This document shows, piece by piece, positions 47,639 to 57,164 of a stretch of DNA of 64,000 nt (its first letter is position 1; every line of letters begins with the position of its first letter). The notes below the pieces were generated by a model, which searched no databases, had not been told where the DNA came from, and worked only from the letters and a program-made list of their open reading frames with translations. The position numbers and the translations under genes are program-made. Origin of the DNA: Labrys sp. WJW (GTDB lineage: Bacteria > Pseudomonadota > Alphaproteobacteria > Rhizobiales > Labraceae); NCBI RefSeq assembly GCF_001676615.1, contig NZ_LYXZ01000004.1:62001-126000 (forward strand), read 5' to 3'.

Positions 47639-49222
47639 TCAGCGCGGCGTGCGGGCGAGGGCGGGCTCGGGCAGGGGGCCTGCACCCGCCGGTGCGTCGT
47701 CCAGTACGCTATGCTCGGACGGCCCCTTGCGGATGGTCTTCACCATCAGGAAGACCATGACGATGAGCAGGCTGGTATAGAGCGCCAGGAAGAAGCCGAG
47801 GCTGATGACGAGATCGGTGAGGGTGAGGCCGGAAGCGGCATAGAAGGTCGGCAGCACGCCCTCGATCGCCCAGGGCTGACGGCCATATTCGGCGACCAGC
47901 CAGCCTGCCTCGATCGCCACCCATGGCAAGGGCAGGCTCCACAGGGCCACGCGCAGGAAGGCCCGGTTTTCGCCGAGACGGTGGCGGCAGCTCATCAGGA
48001 AGGCGAGGCCGAAGAAGGCGATGAAATAGAAGCCCAGGCCCACCATGACGCGGAAGCTCCAGAACAGCGGCGCCACGCCGGGCACCGTATCCAGGGCTGC
48101 GCGCTGGATCTCCTCGGGCGTCCCGTTCTGGATGTCGGGGCGGTAGCGCTTGAGCAGCAGGGCATAGCCGAGATCCGGCCATTGCCTGGCGAAGGCCTCA
48201 CGGGCGGCCTTGTCGTTCGGGTCCTTGCGGATGGCGTCGAGACTGGCCGAGGCCTGGATGCCGTTGCGGATTCGAACCTCCGCATGCTCGACCAGCGTCC
48301 GGATACCCGGCAATTCCTTGTTCAGGCTGCGGGTGGTGATCAGGCCCAGCACCCAGGGAACCTTGACCTCGTAGCGGTTGCCGTCCTTGTCGGGCAGGGC
48401 AAAGAGTGTGAGGCCGGCCGGTGCAGGCTCGGTCTCCCACATCGCCTCGATGGCGGCGATCTTCATCTTCTGGTGCTCGGTGGCGACATAGCCGCTTTCA
48501 TCGCCCAGCACGACGACAGACAGGGCCGAGGCGAGGCCGAAGCTCGCCGCCACCACCATGGAACGGCGGGCAAGCTCGCGATGGCGTCCGCGCAGCAGGA
48601 AGAAGGCGCTGATCGCCATCACGAACATCGATCCGGCGACATAGCCGGCGCTGACCGTGTGCACGAACTTGGCCTGGGCGACCGGATTGAAGATGACCGC
48701 AACAAAGTCGGTGATCTCCATGCGCATCGTATCGGGATTGAAGACCGAGCCGACCGGGTTCTGCATCCAGCCATTGGCGATCAGGATCCACAGCGCCGAG
48801 AAATTGGCGCCCAGCGCGACCAGCCAGGTGACGGCCAGATGCGCCACCTTCGACAGGCGGTCCCAGCCGAAGAAGAACAGGCCGATGAAGGTGGCTTCCA
48901 TGAAAAAGGCCATCAGGCCTTCGATGGCGAGCGGGGCGCCGAAGACATCGCCGACATAATGGCTGTAGTAGCTCCAGTTCATGCCGAACTGGAATTCCAT
49001 CACGATGCCGGTCGCCACGCCCATGGCGAAGTTGATGCCGAACAGCGTGCCCCAGAACAGCGTCATCCGGCGCCAGACCGGATTGCCGCTCATCACATAG
49101 ACGCTCTCCATGATGGCCACCAGGATGGAGAGGCCCAGCGTCAAAGGCACGAAGATGAAGTGATACATGGCTGTCGCCGCAAATTGCAGTCGCGACAGAT
49201 CGACGATGGTGAAATCAATCAT
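47639..49222 (-). CDS. cydA: Cytochrome bd ubiquinol oxidase subunit I
   Basis: 527 aa. His21 in ATAMYHFIFVPLTLG corresponds to the b595/d ligand of E. coli; KFVHTVSAGYVAGS supplies the b558 His; the quinol-site GRQPWAIEG is intact. The long periplasmic Q-loop of about 130 residues marks the E. coli-type (long-Q) group. ATG 49222 (MIDFTIVDLSRLQ) chosen. Carries an FNR box upstream. Confidence 0.96.
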   Translation of the reverse strand: MIDFTIVDLSRLQFAATAMYHFIFVPLTLGLSILVAIMESVYVMSGNPVWRRMTLFWGTLFGINFAMGVATGIVMEFQFGMNWSYYSHYVGDVFGAPLAIEGLMAFFMEATFIGLFFFGWDRLSKVAHLAVTWLVALGANFSALWILIANGWMQNPVGSVFNPDTMRMEITDFVAVIFNPVAQAKFVHTVSAGYVAGSMFVMAISAFFLLRGRHRELARRSMVVAASFGLASALSVVVLGDESGYVATEHQKMKIAAIEAMWETEPAPAGLTLFALPDKDGNRYEVKVPWVLGLITTRSLNKELPGIRTLVEHAEVRIRNGIQASASLDAIRKDPNDKAAREAFARQWPDLGYALLLKRYRPDIQNGTPEEIQRAALDTVPGVAPLFWSFRVMVGLGFYFIAFFGLAFLMSCRHRLGENRAFLRVALWSLPLPWVAIEAGWLVAEYGRQPWAIEGVLPTFYAASGLTLTDLVISLGFFLALYTSLLIVMVFLMVKTIRKGPSEHSVLDDAPAGAGPLPEPALARTPR

Positions 49223-49296
49223 AGACGCCAAACCCGGTCCAACACTGGCATTGCGCCAGTTTCAAGTTTCCCTAAACGGACAACCCGTGGCGGGCA

Positions 49297-49310
49297 TTGA
49301 TTGAAATCAA
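49297..49310. promoter_or_regulatory. FNR/FnrN box between cydA and cydD
   Basis: TTGAT-TGAA-ATCAA is a perfect FNR/FixK-type site, and the dyad extends to GCATTGAT/ATCAATGC. A site centred at -41.5 would predict a cydD start near 49345, where TAAAGA (49334-49339) fits as -10; on the other strand GTTTAGG (49277-49271) fits for cydA. Confidence 0.9.
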
Positions 49311-49438
49311 TGCCCCAAGCAGCCCGCGGCGGCTAAAGATGGTGGGATTGTGCTTCGATTGATTTTGCTTTTTCAAGACAAAATCTAAAGTGTGCAACAC
49401 TTTGTGCCGCAAGAAGTGAAGTAGATATACTGGCATCA

Positions 49439-51265
49439 GTGGTGAACTATTGGAGCCCGCGTTGCTTGGAGGTTTCAGATGAGGCCGGTGTGGAGCAGGT
49501 AGGAGAGACGTCCGGCACCCGGATCGCGGGAGCATCGAGCAGGGTAGATCGTTCCGCGCTCGCCAATCTCGCCCGCAGCGCGCGGCGCGGACTGGCGATC
49601 GCGGCCATCCTGCCGCTTATCTCGGGGGGGCTCCTCATCGCCCAGGCCTATCTGCTGGCTTCGGTGCTGCATCGGGCCGTGGTGGCAGGAGAGGGAATTG
49701 CGGCGCTCGGAAGCGCGATCTTCTCGATTGCCGCCTTGATCGCCCTGAGGCTGGGTTTGGCAGCGCTGGGCGAGCAGGCGGGCATCGTCGCGGCCGAGCG
49801 CATCAAATTCGATTTGCGTAGCCGGCTTGCAGCGAAATTGTCGGGCGGCTCGCTGGAGTGGTCGGCATCGCGCTCGTCCGGCGCCTTGAGCGCCGCGGTC
49901 GTTGACCAGGTCGAGGCACTCGACGGCTTCTTTGCCCGCTTCCTGCCCGCGAGCATACAGGCGGCCGTGCTGCCGCTGGCCTTCGCCGCCGCGGTCATGC
50001 CGTTCGATTGGGTGGTGGGGCTGCTCTTCCTGCTGACGGCGCCGCTCATCCCTCTGTTCATGGCGCTGGTCGGCTGGGGAGCGGAGGCGGCGACCAAGGC
50101 ACAGGCGAATGCTCTGACGAGGCTGTCCGGGCACTTCGCCGATCGCTTGCGCGGCATGACCACGCTGAAGCTGTTCGGCCGTGCCGAGTTCGAAACCCGA
50201 GACGTCGAACGGGCGAGCGAGGATCTGCGACGACGCACCCTGCGGGTGCTGCGCATCGCCTTCCTGTCCTCGGCCGTGCTGGAATTCTTCGCGGCCCTCG
50301 GCGTGGCCGGCGTGGCGCTCTATGTGGGCCTGACCTATCTAGGATTTGTGGACCTGCGCGGCTCCTCCCTCACATTGCAGGCCGGTTTGTTCTGCCTGTT
50401 GATGGCTCCGGAGGTCTATCAGCCGCTGCGCCAGCTCGCCTCCCATTACCACGACAGGGCCTCCGCCAAGGCAGCCATCGCCGAGATCGAGATGCGTTTT
50501 GCCGGTCTGCCGGAGGCCGGCGCCGCTGAGCAGACCGTTCCTCTTCCCTCGCCGTCCGGCGGGTTGCCGCTCCGCGTCGAGCACCTGACCATCAGGGTGC
50601 CCGATAGCGACCGTGTCCTGCTCGACGATGTCTCCCTGGAGATCGGCGCCGGCCGGCATCTGGCATTGTTCGGCGAAAGCGGCATCGGCAAGTCGAGCCT
50701 GCTGGAAACGCTGGCTCGCCTGAGACCGGGGGAGGGCATCCGTATCGCCGGGTTCGACCTCGCTGAGATCGACGAGGCCAGCCTGCGGGCGGGTGTCGCC
50801 TTCATCAGCCAGCGCTCACGCGTGTTTCACGGTTCGATCGCCGACAATATCAGGCTGGGCAAGCCTGCCGCCTCGGCCGCGGAAATCGCGCGCGCGGCGG
50901 AGCAGGCATGCGTCCTGGATTTTGCCTTGAAACTTCCGGAGGGGCTCGACACCCCGATCGGAGAAGGCGGCGTCGGCCTGTCGGGCGGGGAGGGACATCG
51001 GGTGGCCCTGGCGCGCCTGTTCCTACGCGATCCCGGTCTGATTCTCCTGGACGAGCCGACGGCGCATCTGGATGCCGCGACCCAAGCCCGTGTGCTCGAC
51101 GCGCTGCTCGATTTCGCAGAAGGGCGAACCATGATCGTCGCGACCCATTCGCCCGCCGTGGCCGCCCGGCTTGACGAAGCCTGGCGACTGGCCGGCGGCA
51201 AGCTGCTGCCGATGCCCCGTCCCCATGCCGGCAGGCTGCAGAAACAACCGAGGTGGACCGCATGA
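49439..51265 (+). CDS. cydD: CydD, ABC exporter half for cytochrome bd assembly
   Basis: Up to 608 aa. With CydC it forms the heterodimeric thiol (cysteine/glutathione) exporter needed for bd oxidase maturation. Six-helix membrane domain (about 50-340), then an NBD with Walker A GESGIGKSS, signature LSGGEGHRV and Walker B LILLDEPTAHLD. The GTG at 49439 gives a long, unconserved N-terminus; a GTG about 50 bp later is an alternative. The upstream 216-bp gap holds the FNR box and a CTAAAGTGTGCAACACTTTG dyad (49385-49404). Confidence 0.9.
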   Translation: MVNYWSPRCLEVSDEAGVEQVGETSGTRIAGASSRVDRSALANLARSARRGLAIAAILPLISGGLLIAQAYLLASVLHRAVVAGEGIAALGSAIFSIAALIALRLGLAALGEQAGIVAAERIKFDLRSRLAAKLSGGSLEWSASRSSGALSAAVVDQVEALDGFFARFLPASIQAAVLPLAFAAAVMPFDWVVGLLFLLTAPLIPLFMALVGWGAEAATKAQANALTRLSGHFADRLRGMTTLKLFGRAEFETRDVERASEDLRRRTLRVLRIAFLSSAVLEFFAALGVAGVALYVGLTYLGFVDLRGSSLTLQAGLFCLLMAPEVYQPLRQLASHYHDRASAKAAIAEIEMRFAGLPEAGAAEQTVPLPSPSGGLPLRVEHLTIRVPDSDRVLLDDVSLEIGAGRHLALFGESGIGKSSLLETLARLRPGEGIRIAGFDLAEIDEASLRAGVAFISQRSRVFHGSIADNIRLGKPAASAAEIARAAEQACVLDFALKLPEGLDTPIGEGGVGLSGGEGHRVALARLFLRDPGLILLDEPTAHLDAATQARVLDALLDFAEGRTMIVATHSPAVAARLDEAWRLAGGKLLPMPRPHAGRLQKQPRWTA

Positions 51266-52932
51266 CCGCCTTGCTGTCCTTCTGGCCGTTGTTTCGCCAG
51301 CATATCGGCCGTATGGGGCTGGCGCTGATCCTGTCCGTGCTCACCCTCACCGCAGGCGTCGCCCTGCTCTGGGTCTCGGGCTGGTTCCTGACGGCGGCGG
51401 CTCTCACCACCGCGGCGACAAGCTTCAACCTGTTTGGTCCGTCCTCCCTGATCCGAGGCCTGTCCCTGATGCGGATCCTTTCGCGCTATGGCGAAAGGCT
51501 GGTCGGGCACGACGCGACCTTGCGCCTCCTCTCCGCTCTCCGGGGCTGGCTCTTCGCGCGCCTGTTTCCCCGCATTCCGCTGCCCGCGCGCGATCTCCGG
51601 CATGGCGATCTCGTCAGCCGTCTCACGGCCGACGTCGACACCCTCGATACGGTCTTCCTGACGGCGTTCGGCCCCATTCTCACGGCCCTGCTGATCGGGA
51701 CCGGCATGACGGCCGGGCTTGTTGTTCTGCTGCCGGCCGCCGCCCCGATCTACGCCATGGCGATGATCCTCGCCCTTGCCGGCGTTCCCACCATGTTGAT
51801 CCTGTTCTCGCGCCGGCTGGGTGCCGAACTGGTGGAAGCCTCGGCTGCGCTGCGTATCGCCATGCTGGATCGCATCGATGGCCATGCCGATCTGGTCGCC
51901 TTCGGGGCGGTCGCGGCCGCGAGGCAGGAATTCGACGGAGCCGCCAAGCGGCTTGCCCGTGCCCGGCGTCGTTCGGGGCGGGCTGGCCTGCTGGCCGCGG
52001 CGGCTGTTCAGGTTCTGGCCGGGATCGCGCTTGTCGGCGTGCTCTGGTGCGGCATCGAGGCCCTGCGCCGAGCCGAGATCGGCGGTCCTCTGCTCGTCGG
52101 GCTGCTGCTCGCGGTGCTCGCCAGTTTCGAGGCGACGGCGATGCTGGTGCGCAGCGTCGCCAAATTCGGCGCTGCCGTCACGGCGGCCGAGAGGGTAAGG
52201 GCGATCGCGCAAATAGTACCGGCGATCAGCGATCCCCGACGGCCGGTGGCACTGCCGGGTGGAACGCTCAACGTGAACCAAGTGACCTTCGGCTTCGACC
52301 CGGCCCGCCCGGTGCTGCGTGATCTCAGCCTCACGATCGCAGCCGGCGAACGTGTGGCGATCATCGGCGAAAGCGGCAGCGGCAAGTCGACCCTGCTCGC
52401 CTTGCTGCTCCGGCTGCATGATCCCCAGGCCGGCTCGATCGCCATGGACGGCACGGATATCCGCACCGTTCGCCAGGCCGATCTTCATGCGCGGATCGCC
52501 TTGCTGAGCCAGCACGCACCCGTCTTTCTCGGCTCGCTGCGTGACAATCTGCTGATCGGCCGGGCGGAGGCGAGCGACGCCGAACTCTGGTCGGCGCTCG
52601 AAGCCGCGCGGATCGCCGATTTCGTGCGAAGCCTCCCCGAAGGGCTCGATGCCTTCGTTGGAGAATCCGGGCGTACCCTCTCCGTCGGACAAGCGCGGCG
52701 GCTCTGCCTCGCCCGTGTCCTGCTGTCACCGGCCGAGATCCTGGTCTTCGATGAGCCGACCACCGGTCTTGATCGCACCATGGAGGCGGGTTTTCTCGCC
52801 GATCTCGCAGCCGCCGCCAAGGGCCGCAGCGTCATCCTCGCCACCCATGCGGAGATCCCGGCGGGAGCGGTCGACAGGGTGCTCGCGCTCGTCGACGGTC
52901 GCCTGATGCCGATGGAGCTAGCAGGCGGTTGA
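51262..52932 (+). CDS. cydC: CydC, ABC exporter half for cytochrome bd assembly
   Basis: 556 aa. Start ATG overlaps the cydD stop (ATGA). Membrane domain with WVSGWFLTAAALT and SRYGERLVGHDATLRLLS, typical of CydC, then an NBD with Walker A GESGSGKST and Walker B LVFDEPTTGLD. Its signature is LSVGQARR instead of LSGGQ, as often seen in the degenerate half of heterodimeric exporters. Its end overlaps the convergent FnrN-like gene by 15 bp. Confidence 0.92.
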   Translation: MTALLSFWPLFRQHIGRMGLALILSVLTLTAGVALLWVSGWFLTAAALTTAATSFNLFGPSSLIRGLSLMRILSRYGERLVGHDATLRLLSALRGWLFARLFPRIPLPARDLRHGDLVSRLTADVDTLDTVFLTAFGPILTALLIGTGMTAGLVVLLPAAAPIYAMAMILALAGVPTMLILFSRRLGAELVEASAALRIAMLDRIDGHADLVAFGAVAAARQEFDGAAKRLARARRRSGRAGLLAAAAVQVLAGIALVGVLWCGIEALRRAEIGGPLLVGLLLAVLASFEATAMLVRSVAKFGAAVTAAERVRAIAQIVPAISDPRRPVALPGGTLNVNQVTFGFDPARPVLRDLSLTIAAGERVAIIGESGSGKSTLLALLLRLHDPQAGSIAMDGTDIRTVRQADLHARIALLSQHAPVFLGSLRDNLLIGRAEASDAELWSALEAARIADFVRSLPEGLDAFVGESGRTLSVGQARRLCLARVLLSPAEILVFDEPTTGLDRTMEAGFLADLAAAAKGRSVILATHAEIPAGAVDRVLALVDGRLMPMELAGG

Positions 52933-53685
52933 CTGCAAATGCTCGGGTATGCCGATGCCGGCAATGTCGGCCAAGCGGTCCTCGCGCAAAATTTCCACAA
53001 GATGGGCGTCGGGCAGGCAGATCAGTCCCTGCATCTTCAGCCTGGTGAAACAGCGGCTGACGGTCTCGATGGTCAGGCCGAGATGGTCGGCGATGTCGGT
53101 TCGCGACATTGCCAGCTGCAGCAACCGCCCACGGCGGGGTTGATGGCTGGCCCGGGCATCGAGCATGAGCAGGAAGCTGGCCAGCTTTTCGAGCGGCGCC
53201 AGCCGGCCGAGCATGAGCTGACTGTCGTGGGCCTGGCGCAAGGCTGTCCTGGTCATGCGATGGAGCCGTTCCCGCAGGCTCGGGAATTCGTCCATCAGCA
53301 GTTCCATCTGGCGGATGGGAAAGGCGCATAGCTTGGAGGCGACGACGGCTTCGGTCGATTGGGAGTGGACGTCGTCGTCGACCAGGCCGAGATAGTCGCC
53401 CGGCAGCAGGAATCCGGTGATCTGGCGTCGCCCGTCAGGCAGGTCGATAAACAGCCGCAGCATGCCGGATGCCAGGCAATAGACCTTGCGGCAGGGATCG
53501 CCCTGGCGCAGCAGCGTCTGGTTGGGCTGGAGAACCACCGGGCTCATGATGTCGTCGAGACGATGGAGATCTTCCTCGGCCATGGCCGCGCAAAGAGCCT
53601 GATGCCGAACGTTGCACGCGCCGCAGGCTGCACAGGCCTTGCGGACCAGCGCGAGAGAAGAGCGGAAACCGGCTGCTGCACCCAT
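52918..53685 (-). CDS. fnrN: FnrN-type oxygen-sensing Crp/Fnr regulator
   Basis: 255 aa from ATG 53685. N-terminal cysteines Cys18, Cys21, Cys24 and Cys32 (CAACGACNVRHQALC) contain the C-x2-C-x7-C pattern of FnrN, and KLCAFPI supplies the internal Cys, so an oxygen-labile 4Fe-4S cluster is expected. cNMP-like domain follows, then HTH DIADHLGLTIETVSRCFTRLK with the E-x2-SR reading TTGAT. An earlier ATG (53718) is possible. It should activate the cyd genes beside it. Confidence 0.9.
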   Translation of the reverse strand: MGAAAGFRSSLALVRKACAACGACNVRHQALCAAMAEEDLHRLDDIMSPVVLQPNQTLLRQGDPCRKVYCLASGMLRLFIDLPDGRRQITGFLLPGDYLGLVDDDVHSQSTEAVVASKLCAFPIRQMELLMDEFPSLRERLHRMTRTALRQAHDSQLMLGRLAPLEKLASFLLMLDARASHQPRRGRLLQLAMSRTDIADHLGLTIETVSRCFTRLKMQGLICLPDAHLVEILREDRLADIAGIGIPEHLQSTAC

Positions 53686-53747
53686 GATGAGAACCAATCG
53701 CGTTGCGACCACGTCCATGGGGTTAGCAGGCGAGGGCGCCCTGAACG

Positions 53748-53766
53748 ACTGGACATTTCGTCCAGT
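53748..53766. other. Small palindrome upstream of fnrN
   Basis: ACTGGAC-ATTTC-GTCCAGT, perfect 7-bp arms, in the 237-bp divergent gap between fnrN and the alpha/beta-hydrolase gene. I see no FNR box in this gap. The right half is AT-rich and probably holds the hydrolase promoter. Confidence 0.4.
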
Positions 53767-53922
53767 GGGATCAACAGGAAATTTTGAGATTTGGCCGAGA
53801 GTGCAGTCCTAATACAGGAAATAAATACTTCTAATTTGCTAACATAGATGGCGCGCCTCTAAATCGTCTTCGTTCAAAATTCGCGATTGTGCTTCGTGAA
53901 AAAGAAAAGTCGGAGAGGGAGC

Positions 53923-54939
53923 ATGGTGGATTACAGCATCTACGATCTTGGCGATGTCGTATTGCAATCCGGGGCCACATTGCGCACGGCCCAATTGGCC
54001 TACAAGACCTATGGAACTCTCAATGCAAGGCGCGACAATGCCATCGTCTATCCGACCTGGTATTCCGGCCAGCATTATGAAAACGAATGGCTGATCGGAG
54101 AGGGCCTTGCCCTTGATCCCAACCGTTACTTCATCATCGTGCCCAACATGCTCGGCAACGGCCTGTCGAGTTCGCCGAGCAACACGCCCGTACCCTGGAA
54201 CAAGGCGCGCTTTCCCAAGGTGACGCCCTATGACAACGTTCGCCTGCAGCACAGGCTGGTGACGGAGAAGTTCGGCATCGAGACGCTGCCACTGGTAACG
54301 GGCTGGTCGATGGGGGCTGGGCAGACCTATCACTGGGCTGCTCTCTATCCGGACATGGTGCAGCGCATCCTGCCCTTCCAGGGCGCGGCACGCTGCTCGC
54401 GTCACAATTTCGTCTTCCTGGAAGGTGTGAAGGCGGCGCTTACGGCCGACGCTGCCTTCAAGGAGGGCTGGTATGATGCACCCCCGACGCGGGGGCTGCG
54501 GGCCATGGCCCGCGTCTATGCCGGCTGGGGCTTCAGCCAGGCCTTCTATCGGGAAAGGCTCGACCTCGAGGCGATGGGCTATGCCAGCCTGGAGGACTTC
54601 CTGGTGGGGTTCTGGGAAGACATCTTCCTGCCACGCGATGCCAACAACCTCCTGACCATGCTGTGGTGCTGGCAGCATGGCGACATCTCCAAGAACGAAC
54701 TCTTCCAGGGCGATTTCGAAAAGGCGCTCGGTGCTATCAAGGCCAAGGCTTTCGTCGTGCCGGCATCGACGGACCTCTATTTCCCACCAGAAGACAATAT
54801 CCATGAGGTCAGGCATATGCCCAACGCTGAATTGCGCCAGATCGACAGCATCTGGGGGCACTTCGCTGGCGGGCCGGGCACTAGTCCGGCCGATGTGAAA
54901 ACTCTCGACGGTCTCCTCAAAGAACTTCTGGCCAGTTGA
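53923..54939 (+). CDS. Alpha/beta-fold hydrolase (homoserine acetyltransferase-like)
   Basis: 338 aa. Nucleophile elbow VTGWSMGAGQTYHWA (GxSxG), late PASTDLYFPPED (Asp) and IWGHFAGGPG (His) give a full Ser-Asp-His triad in a MetX-like scaffold. The start VDYSIYDLGDVVLQSGATLRTAQLAYKTYG resembles MetX family starts. No methionine genes are near. It lies 15 bp before an AmiS/UreI channel gene, hinting that it releases or uses a small amide- or urea-type solute. GGAGAGGGA supplies the SD. Confidence 0.8.
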   Translation: MVDYSIYDLGDVVLQSGATLRTAQLAYKTYGTLNARRDNAIVYPTWYSGQHYENEWLIGEGLALDPNRYFIIVPNMLGNGLSSSPSNTPVPWNKARFPKVTPYDNVRLQHRLVTEKFGIETLPLVTGWSMGAGQTYHWAALYPDMVQRILPFQGAARCSRHNFVFLEGVKAALTADAAFKEGWYDAPPTRGLRAMARVYAGWGFSQAFYRERLDLEAMGYASLEDFLVGFWEDIFLPRDANNLLTMLWCWQHGDISKNELFQGDFEKALGAIKAKAFVVPASTDLYFPPEDNIHEVRHMPNAELRQIDSIWGHFAGGPGTSPADVKTLDGLLKELLAS

Positions 54940-54954
54940 GATCGGGAGGTTCTC

Positions 54955-55470
54955 ATGCTGGTAGGCTTGGTTCTGCTCTATGTCGGCGTCGTCCTGTTCC
55001 AGAACGGCCTGTGGCTGCTCGGCCGGATCGGCGACAGGGAAGTCGCCTTGCCGAACTTCTTCTCTGGCGCCGTACTGGCCCTCGTCAGCCTCGATCTGGT
55101 GGTGGGAGGTTCGCTTACCCTCGGCGCGGTCAAATCCGCCGCGCTGATTCTCTTGTTCGGCATCACTTTCCTCTGGGTCGGCTTCAACCAGATCAACCGC
55201 CATGATGGTCGCGGGCTTGGCTGGTATTGCCTGTCCGTGGTCGCCATTCTCGTGCCGATTGCCATAGAAAATTACCGGGTGGCGGCAACCACCTGGGAGC
55301 ATTGGTTCACGTTGTGCTGGCTGCTTTGGGCCGTTCTCTATGCCATGTTCTTCCTGTTGCTGGTGAGGGGCATGAAGATCGGTCGTCCGACCGGCTGGAT
55401 GGCATTGTTCAACAGTGTGGTCACCGGTCTTCTCCCCGGTTATCTCTTGCTCGAAGGTCATATGGCATAG
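54955..55470 (+). CDS. AmiS/UreI-family channel
   Basis: 171 aa, six predicted helices. MLVGLVLLYVGVVLFQNGLWLLG, NFFSGAVLALV, FLWVGFNQ and a final LLPGYLLLEGHMA match the AmiS/UreI family, which conducts urea or short-chain amides through the inner membrane. No urease or amidase gene is adjacent; its partner here is the alpha/beta hydrolase. Confidence 0.88.
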   Translation: MLVGLVLLYVGVVLFQNGLWLLGRIGDREVALPNFFSGAVLALVSLDLVVGGSLTLGAVKSAALILLFGITFLWVGFNQINRHDGRGLGWYCLSVVAILVPIAIENYRVAATTWEHWFTLCWLLWAVLYAMFFLLLVRGMKIGRPTGWMALFNSVVTGLLPGYLLLEGHMA

Positions 55471-55498
55471 TCACCTTGCCTGACCGGCAGAGGAAGTC

Positions 55499-56371
55499 AT
55501 GTCGTCGACCTATCTCGATATCCGTTCGTTACGCGCCTTCGTCCTGACGGTCGAAACGGGAAGTCTCACCGAGGCTTCCCGCCGCATGGGACGCACGCAA
55601 TCGGCCGTGACCCAGCAAATCCAGAAACTCGAGCAAATCATTGGCCGCCCCCTGTTCGACGACACCAGGCGCGCGCTCGAATTGAGCGAGACCGGCACGG
55701 TATTCCTGTCCCATGCCCGCCAGATCCTGAGCAGCCACGACGAGTGCCTGGCGCGGTTTGCTCCGACGGTCGCCGAGGAGAAAGTCGTTTTCGGTGTTCC
55801 CGATCTCTACGCTACCTTTCTACTGCCGCCGATCCTCAGTGCCTTTCGCCGGGATTATCCGCATATCCGAATCGAACTGCGTTGCGCCCTGTCGAGGCCG
55901 CTGGTGGCTCGTGTGCGTGAGGGCAGCGTCGACATCGCCCTGGTGACGCGCATGGACGGCTTCACGGGCGGCCAGGTCGTCGGGCGCGAACAACTGGTCT
56001 GGCTGACGGGAGCGACCTCATCGGCCCATTTGGAAGACCCTGTGCCGATGGCTTTGTTGCCGCCCGGCAATATCTATCGCGATTATGCCATCGAGGCGCT
56101 CGACCGGGCCGGGCGGAACTGGCGGATCGCCTGCGTCAGCGACAGCATCAGCGGTTTGCAGACAGCCGTGCTGTCGGGAATCGCCGTTACCGTGCTGATC
56201 GAGAGCGCCCTGGTCCCGGGGGTGCGGCAACCGCCCGTGCAGGCAGGGTTTCCAACCCTGCCGAGTGTCGACCTCCTGCTTTACCGCTCGGCCACGGAGC
56301 AAAGTTCGCCGGCCGTGGAGACACTCCATCGCTATCTGCTCAATCATCTCAGCCTGACGGGCGGCAAATAA
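55499..56371 (+). CDS. LysR-family regulator
   Basis: 290 aa. HTH YLDIRSLRAFVLTVETGSLTEASRRMGRTQSAVTQQIQKLEQIIGRPLF, then a LysR effector domain. AGGAAG precedes ATG 55499. It starts 28 bp after the AmiS/UreI gene and is co-directional, an unusual (non-divergent) place for a LysR gene, so it may autoregulate the operon. Confidence 0.87.
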   Translation: MSSTYLDIRSLRAFVLTVETGSLTEASRRMGRTQSAVTQQIQKLEQIIGRPLFDDTRRALELSETGTVFLSHARQILSSHDECLARFAPTVAEEKVVFGVPDLYATFLLPPILSAFRRDYPHIRIELRCALSRPLVARVREGSVDIALVTRMDGFTGGQVVGREQLVWLTGATSSAHLEDPVPMALLPPGNIYRDYAIEALDRAGRNWRIACVSDSISGLQTAVLSGIAVTVLIESALVPGVRQPPVQAGFPTLPSVDLLLYRSATEQSSPAVETLHRYLLNHLSLTGGK

Positions 56372-56375
56372 GAGG

Positions 56376-57164
56376 CTAGGCCGCTGCGCGCGGGCCGACG
56401 GCCTTGCCGTGCAGAGAAAGTGCCGCCGTCTTCAGGCAGTCGAGATAATGCTGGCGGTTGCGAATGCCGTCCTCGCGCGGAGTGACGAGGCAGAGCGTGG
56501 CGGTGCAGCGATCCTGGCCGTCGAAGACGGGCACCGCGAAGCAGTGGGTGAAGCTGTCGACGATGCTGTTGAAGGTGAACTCGCCCGCAGCGGCGGCCTG
56601 GCGGACCTCGGCGATGAAATGGCCGGGATCGAGCATGTTGCCATTGGGCAGGCGGAAATCGCCGGGCGGAATGAAATCCCGGATCTCCTCATCGCTCAGA
56701 TGCGATAGCAGGAGGCGCCCGGATGCCGTCCAGGGAATCGGTACGGCGCGCCCGACATCGGAGGAAATCCGGAAAGGCCGGACTCCCTCCTTCATGCGCA
56801 CGACGGTGTATTTGTTGCCGTCCAGCATGCAGAACTGGGCGGTCTCGCGCGTCTCTGCCGCAATCTGGGCAAGGACCTTGTCGCATTCGCGCATGAAATC
56901 GAAATGGTCTTCATAGGCCGCGCCGAGGAAATAGAGCTTGCGGCCGAGATAGACCCGACCTTCGCCATCCGCATATTCGAGAATGCCGTTGCGCAGGAGA
57001 AGGTTGACCAGTTCATAGACTGATGATCGCGGAGCTCCGATACGGGCGGCGATCTCGTTGGGCTTGGTCGGCTCGCGCTTCATCCGCAGGAAATCGAGAA
57101 TTTCGAAGGCACGATCGAGGCCGCGCGTGCGCCTGGCAATACCTTCGTCGCTGATTGAATCCAT
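56376..57164 (-). CDS. IclR-family regulator
   Basis: 262 aa. N-terminal HTH (GLDRAFEILDFLRMKREPTKPNEIAARIGAPRSSVYELVNLLLRNGIL) and C-terminal IclR effector domain (GRAVPIPWTASGRLLLSHL; FNSIVDSFTHCFAVPVFDGQ). Divergent from the CUT2 importer operon, with a perfect palindrome in the intervening 283 bp. It almost certainly controls that operon. Confidence 0.9.
   Translation of the reverse strand: MDSISDEGIARRTRGLDRAFEILDFLRMKREPTKPNEIAARIGAPRSSVYELVNLLLRNGILEYADGEGRVYLGRKLYFLGAAYEDHFDFMRECDKVLAQIAAETRETAQFCMLDGNKYTVVRMKEGVRPFRISSDVGRAVPIPWTASGRLLLSHLSDEEIRDFIPPGDFRLPNGNMLDPGHFIAEVRQAAAAGEFTFNSIVDSFTHCFAVPVFDGQDRCTATLCLVTPREDGIRNRQHYLDCLKTAALSLHGKAVGPRAAA

Noticed and set aside
50827..52692. 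621-codon minus-strand frame opposite cydDC, and similar long frames at 53839-55461 and 61816-63783
   Set aside because: All lie antisense to well-supported genes and show only shadow-type composition.
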